Shown: piece by piece, positions 37,679 through 50,338 of the stretch
How positions within the stretch are numbered: the first letter of the stretch is position 1
How the letters are laid out: each line of letters opens with the position of its first letter
Source: Paragonimus skrjabini miyazakii
Lineage: Eukaryota > Platyhelminthes > Trematoda > Plagiorchiida > Troglotrematidae
Length of the DNA: 64,000 nt
Direction: 5' to 3'
NCBI GenBank assembly: GCA_014338405.1
Contig: JTDE01000038.1
Location: 353,368 to 417,367 of the forward strand
Notes under the pieces: generated by a model
Databases searched by the model: none
Told to the model about the DNA's origin: nothing
What the model saw: only the letters and a program-made list of their open reading frames with translations
Made by a program: the position numbers and the translations under genes

Positions 37679-37919
37679 GCTGAGCAGGCGGCAGCTGGAA
37701 AGAAAAGCATGCAAAGAACGGAACGAGCTAACGAATAGTTGGCTATGCCCGAAGCGTCATCGACAGAAAAAGTGTAGAACAATCAAGCATGTTGAACAGC
37801 AACCTAGAAGAAATATGCTTAACAATCAAAAGGATGGACGCAAGCGTTCAAGCCCTCGGTCATTATTGAATATTAACAACCGACCACATTTCATTCGAGT
37901 GGGTTTCACTAGAAGGTAG
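37679..37919 (+). CDS. Unassigned basic C-terminal exon candidate
   Basis: After a good acceptor (aacttctttctag) at 37678 the frame is open for 79 codons to a stop at 37917-37919. It is strongly basic, with LSRRQLERKACKERNEL and KRHRQKKCRTIKH, and ends with RVGFTRR. No domain is recognised; the Lys/Arg richness would fit a nuclear or RNA-binding tail, but that is a guess. No upstream exon is identified. It may be chance. Confidence 0.2.
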
Positions 37920-38459
37920 TTTCGACAACTTATCAGGCTCTATTCGTGTGTTACAACTTCCGTGTGTGAAAGATATGCCTGGGTAAAATGCTCAATTCGT
38001 AAGTCCAGTCCCCGGTCACAATGACCTGTTAGAATATCTAAATGAAACACTTGTTCTGAGCTAAATAAAATCGCGTAAAAAAGAACGGTGGCTTTCAGGA
38101 TTTAACGAAAACTCACCTCTTGAAAGATATCATGCAGACTGAAGTAATCGGACCAACAGCTTCTCAGTATTACGAACACAGGAACCAGTTTTGTTGTATT
38201 CAGTCTGAATTAAGGGATGGACAACCCGCAGGCAACTCGCAAAAGTGAGCAGGCAGTTAAGCTATAATTCTGGAACGTAATCCACTGGTGTTTGGGTTAA
38301 GGGTATACGTCATGCTGGGTGAGTATCTAACGTTATAAGCTATTGGTCGTCGGGGTTTCTAACCCTTGTCGTATCATGCAGTGAGATAGTGGATGTTATC
38401 TTGCTCTGAAAATGGACAGAAGTCACGTTAAGACCAGTCACAACTAATAGGAAGGATCA
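37920..38459. other. No gene recognised
   Basis: Mixed composition without a long frame or a recognised repeat. Confidence 0.4.
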
Positions 38460-39240
38460 ACAGTTATTGCGGTTAATGGAAGTATTCGGCACCCGGGTGA
38501 ACGGGTTGGCTAACTAAACGCCACTTGGCGAGTCCCAAGGCTGCGGAATAAGGAACGGCCATCCGCAGGAGGGCTAACTGCAAAATAAGCTGGGTTCTCC
38601 CACCGAATAAGCAGTTGCATGAAATGAGCGGTAGCACTACCAGAACGTGGTGAATTTATGGCTTACCACCGTGTCTTCCATAAAATACCGCATAAGCTCT
38701 CTGACGATACTACAACATGATGTATGCTACCTTGCAACAAAAGGGTTTCGGACGTCCCGGCGAGGTACACCGGCTCCCAGACAGCACACCGCCCTTCTGG
38801 CATAATGTCTGTTTGGCATACGGATATCATCGGTCTCCGTCAGCCATGGGCAAACTCTGGAGAGGACGTACAAATCACTTCAGTGATCACCGGCTTCCAC
38901 GGATACAAAATGTGTGCCGGGTACGTTGATTGGATGGACCCCATTCAAACGGCGTATGAACCAACTTGATTACTGGCCTCTGGAAAAAGCAGTCATTCGT
39001 CTCAACAGCCCCGTTGGTCTTTGACTCCCTACCTGGAAAGATCTACTACATCAGATCTGCCTTCGTTGGTGAATCCTTCAACTGCTACGCTGATTCTGTC
39101 GCAACCTCCTTCAGGGTAAATTGGGCAGCCTTGGTGGATGAACTCTACTCGAAGGGAGTGTTAACCAAACCAATATTAGATACCGACACCCAACAGACTG
39201 CGAACTGTGTGCTTCGTCCCGCTGCTTTGTAGGTTGGACT
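38460..39240 (+). pseudogene. GC-richer block with broken open frames, probable repeat or pseudogene
   Basis: Clearly richer in GC than its flanks. Three overlapping plus frames each look protein-like in part (PGEVHRLPDSTPPFWHN; TSVITGFHGYKMCAGYVDWM; PLVFDSLPGKIYYIRSAFVG) and hand over from one to another, as expected of a coding sequence broken by frameshifts. The first 200 bp (gaacgggttggctaactaaa and on) look untranslated. I do not recognise the protein. It could be an unknown retroelement or a processed pseudogene. Confidence 0.4.
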
Positions 39241-39357
39241 TCTTTTGCATCAGAGGCTTCTCAAGCCAGTCACCCTTCTTCGGCCTTCACAATTATAGAC
39301 ATATAAACGTATAACAATCATGAATTTGTAGTGAAGGTTTGGGAATTTAGGTTATTT

Positions 39358-39610
39358 CAAAATTGCACACCACCCACACTTAATCGCAGTCCTCGCATTA
39401 AGATAAGCGTTTCGGCTAACCCACTTCGAAAGAAAGCACTGGATCCGAGCTTCGCTCTTGTTAGAGCTCATCAGTAATACGTATTTTTGTTCACATCGAA
39501 TTTTACATTCCGGCTGTTGTGTTTCTGATAACAGCGTGTTAAACACAATGACAACAATCTCACAATAGGCATGACCGAATAATCACATCCAAACGCTCAA
39601 CCACAACCTT
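39358..39610 (+). repeat. Repeat family C, longest single copy
   Basis: Starts like the left arm of the foldback at 18022 (caccacccacacttaatcgc compared with catcacccacagttgatcgc) and runs through ttcgaaagaaagcactgg, ctcttgttagagctcatcag and ctcacaataggcatgaccga. It shows the family exists as a non-palindromic element from which the foldbacks may derive. Confidence 0.65.
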
Positions 39611-40199
39611 GTATGAATAGTGTTCAACTTGCCGGATCATTTCTGAAGGAAAATGAGCAGAATCACTCTGTTATCTCCAGCCGATAACCCCGTGATCAAG
39701 AGTTTTCAGTCAGGTTGAAGATACTGCCTTCATTGAACCAACTGAGCAAGGTGTGAATAAGTAGTAGTTTTGTTTTCGTTTCACGACACTTTGACCGAAA
39801 TATCGGCGGCCAGTTTTGCTCCCATGTCACATTTTACTGCACCAAACCAATTTGTCTCTTTCCTCCTCTCTTGTTAAATAACCCTTCATTTGGTTACCTC
39901 CCAATCTCGTTTTCTGATAAACACACCAGAGACTTGCCTCATACGCTGCTCGTGACGGAGGTCATAGTCAGAATGATAGCTTGTCAAACACCAAGGTTTC
40001 TTTTTTTGAAGGATACATCATCATAACAGCCATGAGCCTGACCAAAAGGTACTGTGGCTCGGGCCGCCTCTCACCACAACAGTGACGTGGAATATTCTGG
40101 AAGAAAACGTTACTAAGAAGGTTGAAAATGATCAAAACACGACTAAGCGGAAGAACTAGAAATGGTATGGATACAGGTCCGCCATTGAATGCGACAAAT
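39611..40199. other. No gene recognised
   Basis: No exon supported. It may include old 5' sequence of the retrotransposon that follows. Confidence 0.35.
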
Positions 40200-41800
40200 T
40201 GCCATCTCGGATAGCTTCTCTAACCAGCGGTTTGAGTGATCACGACTATTTAAGCTTACCACATTTAACGTTTGAACATTTATGCAAATAGATCAGCAGT
40301 ACTGTGCAGACGCTCGTTATTGATATGTGCTGTCTTACTGAAACACTGCTTCAAGATTCTAGTTCTGTGCTTCAATTTCTATCTCCTTCAGCGACTTCAC
40401 TATGCGTGTATAATGTGCACTTGTTCGAAAACTTTGCAGCTCAAGCCACTGGCCAAACCGGTGTTGGAACTGCTATAGGCGCATACGCAGAGAAGGCATT
40501 GCTTAACTGGATTACCATTGAAAGCCAAATTTTGCGCTGTCAGACTCGAAGATACAGTTGGAAGACCGATAGGCGTCCATCCTAAACACAGTCTGTTTGT
40601 TGCTACGACATATGCCTCCACAGACTTTAGTCTAGAGGCGCTCAAAGACAATTTTCATCATCTTCTTCATTCGACGCGGTGAACGGACATTGTAGTACTG
40701 GTTGCAGACTTGAACGCTTAAGTAGGCATGTTAGGCGCTTACGAGCGTGACTTAGGTGGCCTACACTCCTACGGTACTCGTCGAACAGACAGCGGTTAAT
40801 GTTTTTTGCAGCCCTGTACTGATAACGGTCTGTCTGAGAAGTATGTGAACATTCTAAAAACAGGGCCAGGGCTTGTGGCAGCGCATCACTGACCTTAAGC
40901 ATCTCAAGTGGCGTGTGACAAGTTTGTTCAGTTCCCCATTCCCTACTCAACTTTGCAGTCGACGAGATCCCTGAGAGTGTCCTGACAGAGTACGAGTATG
41001 ATGGTGTGGATTTACTCCCAGGTACTCGACTTCGAGAAATAAAATATACAGAGGACATCACCCTAGTCCGTGGGGGCCCACTGGAACCCCAAACATCTAA
41101 GATAGATTAGAGGCTTCAATTCGTCGGTTTGTTATGGTCTTCGCATCTACTAAGTGCGATGTGGTGTTTCAAGATAGACAGAACCCCTAGTCTGCTCTCA
41201 CCCGTGATGGTGAGTCTTACTGTACGGTTCCGAGACCCGGTCCATTCGTGCGGAGGATATTCACAGGGTATCCGATTTCGACTATCGTTGCTTCAAAACC
41301 CTAAGTGGCGTTCGGTGGAAACTGTGTCAGTAATGACGAAGTTCGTCGATGTGTATTCGGGATGGATAGATTCTGCCGACCCTTAGGCATATTGATCCCA
41401 TCTCATAGGCTTCGTTGGCTTGACTGCATTTCATGAATGCCGACCCACTGCCTGCCACATGTTGTTTTCTATGGAAGTGGCGGGTTGAGCTTAAAGCGAC
41501 TATTTTGTGGTCAGGGTATGACTTGTGTTCGAGGTATAACGGCACACACTGTGAAAGTTGCCTCAGTAAAATGTAACCGGCTTCCTAGTTGGGGTCGGAA
41601 GGACGATGAAATGTTTTGGTTATGAAAACTGTCTGAGGTGACGAAAGGAACAGAATTCAGTGGCGCTCATGTTGTGATTCTTTGTGTACATCGTTGTAAT
41701 TTTTTCTCACTTCCTCACATTTTGTTCTCTCCTTCTCCACCTTATGCAACACTCCTTCTCTTTTCATATTTTGGTACGCTTGCCAATCTTCATAGTTAAC
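40200..41800 (+). mobile_element. RTE-like non-LTR retrotransposon, degenerate and internally deleted
   Basis: Pieces of an endonuclease/reverse transcriptase appear in order, in shifting frames. The endonuclease start is eroded (FNV, stop, TFMQIDQQ, then IDMCCLTETLLQDSSSV), followed by GVGTAIGAYAEKALLNWI and a VVLVADLNA core that parallels GDFNA. Next comes GLSEKYVNILKT, which belongs to the reverse transcriptase, then SSGV-stop-QVC and REIKYTEDITLV, where YTED replaces the catalytic YADD. The C-terminal part (HRLRWLDCIS, MPTHCLPHVVFYG, LPSWGRKDDEMFWL) closes the protein. The jump from endonuclease to late palm shows a large internal deletion. Many stops and frameshifts: dead copy. The clade is judged from overall motif resemblance. 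Confidence 0.85.
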
Positions 41801-44800
41801 GTGTATTAAATACGTAATAAACTACACAAACACATGAATATATATCAAAAAAACGACATAACATAATTCATTTGATTAAAACCCATGCTGCGGGATTTAG
41901 GAATGTATCGAAACATCAGCGAAATTGTGAAACGAATTCCCAGGAGACTGAAGTTCAGAAGTTCTGTCGAACGGCGTTTGTACTACCGATTACAGCCCTG
42001 AAAGAGTATATCGACACCAGGCCCAGAACTGATTCGAATTTATTTATTGTTTTTATAACCACTGGCCTATAAAATAGACAGTTGTTAAAAACGATTGGGC
42101 ATTGCTTCGACGCGTCACTTGACCCCGCCGTTCAATCTCTGGGGGATAATTGCACCCAGATGATAAACAGTAATCTAAAGGCGTCGACAACCCTACAAAC
42201 CAGTGGAGTTGCAGAAGACTGACAATTGAAACCGTTCGCCAATCTTGGCAATGATTGTCATCAGCACTGTGTAACTAGCAAAGTAATGTTCGGCATGGCA
42301 TCTGGTGATTACTTCTGACGCGGCATCACTGTTCGAAATAATAAATGATGAGCATGCGTAAAGATCAGCTCGAGCAAAAATTTATTTTGAAAATTTTGAA
42401 ATTGGACGTGGGGGAAATAACACTGGGAGGGTGGTGACACTGCCAGGAACTGACAGGACATGATGTGTTTTATTCCTTCAACAGGGTAGATATGCATGTG
42501 TTGATAAATAGTATAACTGTTTGTATATGGTCAAGTGTGTCACTCAGTTATCAGGCAAAATGTGGTGAGAACGGTGTAGGATAGAAAAGCTGGAAAAATA
42601 CTATGAACATGGGTTTACGGAAAGGAACAGACAATATGAGTCCTAGTGTCCTGGTGATGGTTTTATAGATAATTAAGTGAGAAGCACGACCAAACCCAAG
42701 TAAGCGTGCACACATTTAACGAGTCTTGATCATTGCGGTATTGTTGCCCATGTAGATAATGTCGGCAGTCTTCAATTCAAATAAAATAAAATTCTCGACT
42801 ACTCATCAGTAGTCAGTAGGTTACCAAAACTACAGCTTGTTCAATGAAACAGAATCAGTTTTACACAACTTTTGACTTCGCAAATCAAAGGCAACGAGTT
42901 TTAGTTCTATCGACATTTCCTTTTCTCATGTAATTTAAGGTTAGTTACGGCTAAAGTGAAGCGTAGACAGTCAACTTTATATGATGTAGTTCAACTCTAT
43001 AACTGATATCCATTAGTTAATACATATGGGCTACTTTGAAATCACAATAAGTAGTCGGAGATCTGGCTTCCCACATGCTGATTACCACCCAAATATTACC
43101 ATAGCTGTTACATTCATATGGGATAGTTCACTATAATTGTCATCTAATTTACTATCTCATGTTCAGAAAAAGCAAAGTTCAACTCCTGGTTGAGTCTAAC
43201 AAGTATGAAATGATAAGTTTGTGGGTCATTGCAGAAACACTAGCTGATCCACACGCTAAGCTAGTCTCAGAATCCAAACATATGGATGTATTCCGGAAGA
43301 CGGTTCAAAATGCCATAGCTAAGAAAAAACTAAATTTAGAAGTCTCAAGTTATAAGTCACTTAAAACTTATGAAAAACACGAGATGAACGAGGTTGGGCT
43401 CCAGTGAGTTGCGCGAATGCTGAAGGAAGCGATTAAGCAGTTGATGTTGAGCAATAGTTATTGAAAAACAGCCATATTTGTCAAATCTCTTGAAGCAAGG
43501 ATGATCAAAGCATCTAAAGACTAGTTTTCTTGTTAAAAAGTATGATATGAGTTGGATCTATCCGGGTTCAGTAGCACCCACTAAAATGATTTCCTTTAAA
43601 GGTGTATCCAAAGTAGGGACTGCGAATTTCGTACATAATTCAGCAGCTTATACTCCGAGAAATACTGAATTTAAGGACGAGTGTATACTTTACTCTGCTG
43701 ATTGCCACGCTGACATACGTTATCGAAATATTGTAAACAAACACTGGCTTGAAGAGACACAAAGTAAACTTAATTCCACTTTGACAGTATGGGCTGTGAT
43801 TCAGCGAGATAAGATTATCGAGCAGTTCTAATATTGAAACATGTAGTTCTACACCACATGTACTTTAATTTTCCGTGGTTTTGTGTAACGTATCTAAACA
43901 GATTTGTGAAGCAAAAGGTTCGTTTGGAACGGTAGTATGAGCTAGGTCTTTTTATAGGTTGACCACGATAAGCATTATGCCAAGCACACCAGTGGCGGCT
44001 TCTACGCTCTAGCAGAAGGTAGGAGGACTCGCTCCACACTGACAAGGGCTTCAAACGAAGGAGTGATACGTGAATGATACATGAGAGTGTCCGTTTACTT
44101 GAATTCGCCTAATAATTGGAACAGCCTACCACCAACATCTTTAATGTAAACGAGTTCCAGACTGCTTCAGAATCATGAAAAGTAACATCGCAAAAATGAT
44201 GGACACGCATATCTCGCACTTCAACAACTAGATTAAAGAATCTTTCTTAATCCGGCAGTCAGTCCAAATGAAGAACATCTTTGGACAGATTTCATTTTCT
44301 GGCAACAACTGCTAATCCGAAGCAGTGATTTGGAGTAAAATCTCATTTACGTGTGGAAAATGTTGCTTCTTTTGTGGCACTTGCTGGACGATGCAACTTA
44401 GAAAGTTGAGATACTTGTTTTTTTAATCGGGCTAATTAGTTGTGATTGATTCATAAAACCTAAATAATTACGAGGGAAAAAGCATATCACAAATATATTT
44501 CGTGATAGTAACCAGAAAAAGGTTAATGCTCATTCCGTTATTCATTTGAATTCAAATTCTCCAGTAGGTAAGAACGTTTCAGATAAGCACTAACAAATTA
44601 GAGAGTGAATCGCTCACCCATCCATTTGCATGCCTAACCGAGGTCGTTCGCAATTGTGAAAGATGAGATTCCACTGGCACGTCTGTGCACTTGAAATGTA
44701 TCCGTGTCCACATCGATTGGTTCAACTTTGGAAGGAAATTGTGTTCAGTCCCAAAGCTGATTGACATTATGGTGTGTTAGGTTAATAATCACAAAGGTTA

Positions 44801-46319
44801 GTTATTTGCTTGGTTCCTTAGTGATTCACTTCAACGAATGGCGGCTTGTACTTCTTATGATAACCGTCCAGAACGTATGTGAACAATACGAACGAACACA
44901 GAAATCGCACATTAAGTATGGTATAGTTAACTGGATAGATTATGTCAAAGTGTACAACATTAGTTGTTGTAAGTCCCGAATAAAGACATTTTGAGTAACA
45001 AGGTGGAAAGTAACCTTCGTTCGAGATTTGCTAGTCTAGTCCGAAGGGTTAATAAATGGATGCTCCCCGGACTCAATCTGTTCAGCCCGCAATATCAACC
45101 TATAATCTCACGTCGATTTTAAACGGTTTTACAGTCGTATTTAGTCTTAACTATTCGATTAACTCCTACCAAGTTTTCCAATCATGTGAATCAATACTGT
45201 GTGATGAACTAAATCTGCCACTCATGCAATGACTTGCATTCTGACACGGAATTCGCGTTCACAGCTGCTGAAACATTCATTATACACTGACTATTGATCT
45301 TGATACGCACACAGTTATCATCAACTGGAATAATCACAATATAAAGGTGTTCACATACACCCACACTGGCTGTGTCACAGCCTAGTGGTTGGACAAACGT
45401 GACGCAGGTGAGCATGCCACAGATAGGTCAAACGTGCATTTGGTTGTGCCAGTCAGACTGTGATCATTCGTAGTTAGTGGAAAATCTTTCTACAGTTTCT
45501 GTCATTTAAATGCACGCTTAATATTATATTCACTTATCACACTAATAATCATCAACCATAAAATAAAAGTGCATTGCGTTGTTCACGAGGCAGCTTCGAG
45601 TGTTATAGCTTCCAATCAAAGACTTAATAACGTAGATGTAAGAGTGGTTAACCCGATTTCGTCTGAAAGGCCGAAGCACCGTGATGTGAAACAAACGTAA
45701 ACGGAAGCGCAGCCTAGGTAAGAGGATCTTCTCAACTTCGCAAACAGAGTTTAGACACTAGGCTGAAAAGAATTTACTGGTTGCCAGAAAAAAAAACCAT
45801 GTACCTTAAGAAGCAAATGTGAGTGCCTTAGAAATTGGCGTTTCTAAACAGCTCCCAATTATGCTGGATGTAACATCATCATCATAGAAAGCAATATATC
45901 AGTGGTTTACACTTATGCTTAACTGGCACATAGCCATGAATAAAAAGCAAACCCTGCACAAGAACAGAAAAGAAAAGGAAGGGGACGGAAAGGCACCTAA
46001 ATTCACACCTTCACAGAAGGAATTGGCTGGTATATGTTGCCAATGGATACATCATCACCTTCGAAGTAAAACTAACACTAAAAGAATCCCAACATGTGAA
46101 TTTGAACTACATCCGTTTTCATAAGTCCCGAGAGATCGGAATGGCAGACATCCAGATTTGAAACATTGAGTACCCTTTATCCAGTTCATTAAGACGGCAA
46201 GAAGGCATACTTGCTAGATACAAGCATTTCGTTTATTCTCATCAGTCGATTATATAAAACATTAAGTTATATAGGTTAAGGGCTTAGCGATAAAACAATG
46301 AAATGAACGAAAATCACAT
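41801..46319. other. No gene recognised; part of a family D repeat at 45874
   Basis: ORFs at 43159-43407 (FRKSKVQLLVESNKYEM) and 43547-43831 are fairly protein-like, lie close together on one strand and could be remnants of one coding sequence, but no family is recognised. A family C tail-like stretch lies near 42795. The rest is AT-rich. Confidence 0.3.
45874..46010 (-). repeat. Family D repeat, 3'-end fragment
   Basis: The reverse complement ends with a GATGATGATG tail and matches the 3' half of 8905-9404 (ctgatatattgctttctatg before the tail). The 5' part is missing. Confidence 0.65.
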
Positions 46320-47790
46320 GGGAGTAATAAGGGTTCACTGCCACGGTAACGAAATCGATTGCGTCAGTACCTTTTGCCAACAAAGGGTCGGTGCTTGATG
46401 CTTGATCATCAATGCCTCTGAGAACGCCAATAGCCTAGGGATGCGTTTGCGCAATAGGACCATGAATGAAGTGACGGGGTCAACCACGTTATCTGTTACG
46501 ATTACGTGTTTCGCGATCGAAGACGCCGGATTTTTGTTCCACTGTTGGCATACTGACCTGCGTTGAGTCATCGTTTGCACTAGCCACTTGGGGATGTGCT
46601 CCGCCTTCATTTGTCGTAAGTTGCGGTCCATTCTGCCAGTGTATGAGTCACTGCAACTGCAAATGAATTGGTAGATGACACGAGAGGCAGAGTTTTCTGA
46701 GAAAGAATGATCCCGCGCAATTCTGCTGCGGGATATGTACGACCAGTGGCTGATTTCAACTTTCGACTTACATCGGTAATATTGTGGTCACCTGTGTAAG
46801 GAAGGGCGATAAAAACCTACTTCTTCGGCACTGATTGTGGCTGGGGGGAAGTCACTCTTTCCTTGCAATGAATTTCAATAAATTTCGCCAGATATCTATT
46901 CGCAAGCAGAACACTCTTCAAGAACTCCTCTTCAGACTTTAGGCGATCGGTTGAACATACTTTCCCTGCTCGGTGAAAAATGGTTCGCACCAAACTACGT
47001 TTGTAAGCCACGGGCGCAAATAAAGGGAATTGTAGGTACTGTCCACTCCATGTGGCTTTTCGACAAACAGACCTACTAAGTATGCCGTCTAAACGCCTAG
47101 AAATAAGGACGTCTAAGAATAGTAGAGTTATCTAACTCTTGTTCTTGAGTGGCACGGAGATTTTAATGATTGGAATTAAATTGATGTAAAAGAGTAATAA
47201 TATGATCAAAGTCGGTAAATATCAGAATGTCATCGACCTAACGCTTATAAAGCAAAGAACGGTCAATATAATCCGATTGTCCATCCTCGACCATTCCAAG
47301 AAAAATATCAGCCAATGTTGGGCCCAACGGGTTGCTTATTGCTACACCATCAACTTGCTTATAAGCACACCCATCGAATCCAAACCGAACGTTTTCCGGA
47401 CACGTGGGAATCAATCCTTTAAGGTAGTCGACAAGAATGGGTAAAGGAATATTATGAACCAAAATAAAATTACACAAGTAATCAACTGTTTCGTGTAATG
47501 GAACGTTTGTGAATAGTGAGTCAATATCAGTTGAGTATATTTTTTGTGTGGAACTCGCCGAAATGTCCTCCAAAATATCACATAACTCAAAAGAATCCTT
47601 GAAAGAACGGGAGCTTAGGGTTTTACGGATAGGATCAAGGAGTTGAACTAGCCATCGAGCAAGGTTGTGGTACGCTGAATCATCCATGACGAAGATAGGC
47701 CTCAGAGAGATACCGGCTTTAGGCAGTTTGGGTGATCCTCTCTCCTTCTTGGTGTCCGGGTCCCCATCGGTTTCGACTGTTTACACTCCC
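46320..47790 (-). mobile_element. Penelope-like element remnant with reverse transcriptase and GIY-YIG endonuclease
   Basis: Read on the minus strand. SPKLPKAGISLRPIF leads into the reverse transcriptase (STDIDSLFTNVPLHETVDYL, then GVAISNPLGPTLADIFLG). The catalytic YVDD box is broken: a TAG stop (47238-47240) stands where Tyr is expected, followed by VDDILIFTDFDHI. After frameshifts come VAYKRSLVRTIFHRAGK and a Pro-rich linker. The endonuclease part contains SYTGRMDRNLRQ, the place of the YIG...R core, and AEHIPKWL, ending near ALMIKHQAPTLCWQK. This order is characteristic of Penelope-like elements that carry GIY-YIG. The 5' end of the reverse transcriptase is missing and several frames are broken: an inactive copy. 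These elements are known in schistosomes and other flatworms. Confidence 0.93.
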
Positions 47791-49922
47791 GCTTACTTAT
47801 ATATCCATGCAAAATAAGAATTGGCAGCTTCCTCATCGACTGATGAGACGTCCAGATAGCTATAAATAATATAGGTGATCAGGGAATTGAGATACCTTAC
47901 GCATCGTTGACATTCTCATGCACAGCATGGAGTTCAGGCTGTTTAGCACTCGGTTTAACGTTTAGATGGACATCGTTTCAGAAATATGCTTGCTTGGAAT
48001 GTGAAATGTAAGGCCACGATCAAAGTGGCATACGGATGGTGTATAGAAAATCTCAATTTGCATTTGAGATTTGTGCGGACTTGGCAGTTTGGACAGAAAA
48101 ATGGCTACGATATTCGGAAGTACTCGGGTATAGGGCTTATAGAAACTGAAACACATAAATGAAATACGCGATGAGCTGGTTACGATTCTAACTGATCGGT
48201 GCTCATTTACTCGACCTCATTCAGCCTGCTGGTCAGAACTTAGTGAATTTTACTTGACAAACAGCAACAAGTAATCGATTAACTTGTTCCATCAACCCCT
48301 GAACATTACTTCGATAAAGTAGCTTTATTGATTAGAAATACTAGACTATGATCCACCTTTTATTTACCGAAGTGATATCCGAACCTGTCTTCAGGATTTG
48401 CCAATCTACGACCTAGTCAACAGTCCCACTGCAATCACAAAACAATTTAGAGGATTAGATAGGTAACTTGTCCATACTAACCGGTAACTTGTCGAGGAGT
48501 CGGTTGACAAATTGACATCACTCATGCTTGATCTTATCCTTCGCGCTCGTATAGAGTTTCTAGTTAGATGTATCCCAAAAGAAACATAAGGAATGAGTTT
48601 CTGTCTCGTCAGAACACATAAGTGGGGCGTATGATTGACTCGAATAAGACACGAAATTCAGCTCACATTCTCAAGAGACAACTTTGCCGATTACTGTGTC
48701 ACTGACCCAATCATAATCAAAAAAGAATTAACGTACGTAAACACTATAATTAGTAGAAAAAAACCACAATATCATAGTGAAAACTGTCCAATATTGACAT
48801 TGGTTAATGGCCAGGAAAGCCTGAGAACTTACTCGAGCACGTTACTATGTATAGGCGACTGCTTCGAGGAGAAGTATTCAGTCATGTCTGCAGACTTCCA
48901 TCGTAAGTTACTTTTTAAAATAAACACTAAAGAACGCAAATAGTAATCGCCCTGATGTCTCTAAATTTACAGACGTGAAAAATAAGTGTGGAACATCGAA
49001 CTCTGTTCTAACCAGGGTATAGTCCTAACTGCTCAAGCCAGAAGATGCAAAGAAGGTCAGTATTATTGCAATATTTCATGGAATTACACTGCCGGGTAGT
49101 AGTTGACTGATGAAAAATCAATGTCTAACTTAGCAAAATCGGTGGTAAATGACCATCACGAAGAGTTCACCAAATATAAATGATGCAATCTTACACGAAT
49201 CGGTATTGTACCAAACATTTTTCATACGAATTCTGTTAACACTACATCACAACTAGGAACACGTCATGTGGAAGCCAAAGTGTAACTTTCTGTAGCTAAA
49301 TATCATTTTTTGTTGATAGATAAGAGGAAGCCTCAGGGTCTGAAGTGAAATGTCATCAGTGGGAGTCATTTCGAATCGCTTACAAACTGTTCTCAGTAGT
49401 ATTCACCTCACTGCCCATTCCATTCCACATATAGACATACCCACATAGTTTATTCCTTGGTAAACAGAGAGATTGGGAAACATATGTAAAACACCCTTCC
49501 TAGTTTTGCAGAAACCTACTTTTAACCCTGTTGCATACTGTCCAGCCGAGATTTACAGCTTAGCTATCAAATTTCTGTTAGTCTTCCCAATGCATACTTA
49601 GTAGCTTATCACAATAGGTGCTCACGTGACCACGTCACAGGTTAACACGGGAACTTGGAAAGATGAGTTACACTCCACCAGACTACAGCATCAGTTGCTG
49701 CATGTTAGCAGATGAATCCTTGCTTATCGACTGACCCAACAGTTATACGATCAATCAACTCGCTCTACTATACTTCGGCTGACCATGAACGCCTAATCTG
49801 TCAGTTGACGTCGCAACATGACAGCGGTTATCCAACTGATGTAATTTTCAAGGTCAAGCACGCAATTATAATATCAAATCAATATAGCGATATCTGAAAA
49901 ACGATCAATCACCGTCTCACAG
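47791..49922. other. No gene recognised
   Basis: ORFs at 48635-48943 and 49712-49897 have no recognised motif. The latter lies directly upstream of the TMEM74-like exon, starts after a ttagcag acceptor-like site and shares its frame, so it might be an upstream exon, but the available donor phases do not fit. Confidence 0.35.
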
Positions 49923-50338
49923 GAATGATCGAACTTGATTTTACTTTCACACAATTTCAACAAGCATCTGTTGAGCGGTGGAATTCTGTTAGCAAAATGC
50001 ACTGTGATGTTGTAGGTTCTATGACGTTGCTGATTTGTTGCACAATGTTATGTGGAATACTATTTGTGAGTGTCGGTTGGTTCATTCCCAATACATATAG
50101 CTTGAATCCGAGTTTAACAGCAACGGAGAATGAGGCAAACGTCTACAGATACGAACGTGTGGAATCTGGCAAGGCTGTGAGCACCGTGATCGGAATGATT
50201 TGTTTTCTGTGTGCCGATGTTGGATTATTGATTATGTTGGTGAATGTGGTGATCAAATGTGGTTGTGCCCGAAAGCACCTATCGGACAATACATCAAATG
50301 AAAGAGTTCCAGTACTGCCATCCCCGAAACAACGTTAA
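49923..50338 (+). CDS. Two-span membrane protein resembling the TMEM74 family
   Basis: A 137-codon frame from ATG 49925 to the stop at 50336-50338. Two hydrophobic spans are clear: about residues 29-54 (VVGSMTLLICCTMLCGILF) and 85-110 (VSTVIGMICFLCADVGLLI). Between them a polar loop of 30 residues starts FIPNTYSLNPSLTATE and contains EANVYRYERVESGK. The spacing, the P then NP pattern and the charged loop resemble the C-terminal half of TMEM74, a neural/lysosomal protein linked to autophagy in vertebrates. A short Cys- and basic-containing tail follows. A strong acceptor (caccgtctcacag) ends at 49922, two bases before the ATG, so either this is the last exon of a longer gene or the ATG is a trans-spliced start. 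Family assignment is tentative; the membrane topology is firmer. Confidence 0.55.

Noticed and set aside
40642..41061. 139-codon minus ORF
   Set aside because: Antisense to the RTE-like remnant, whose plus-strand motifs are recognisable.
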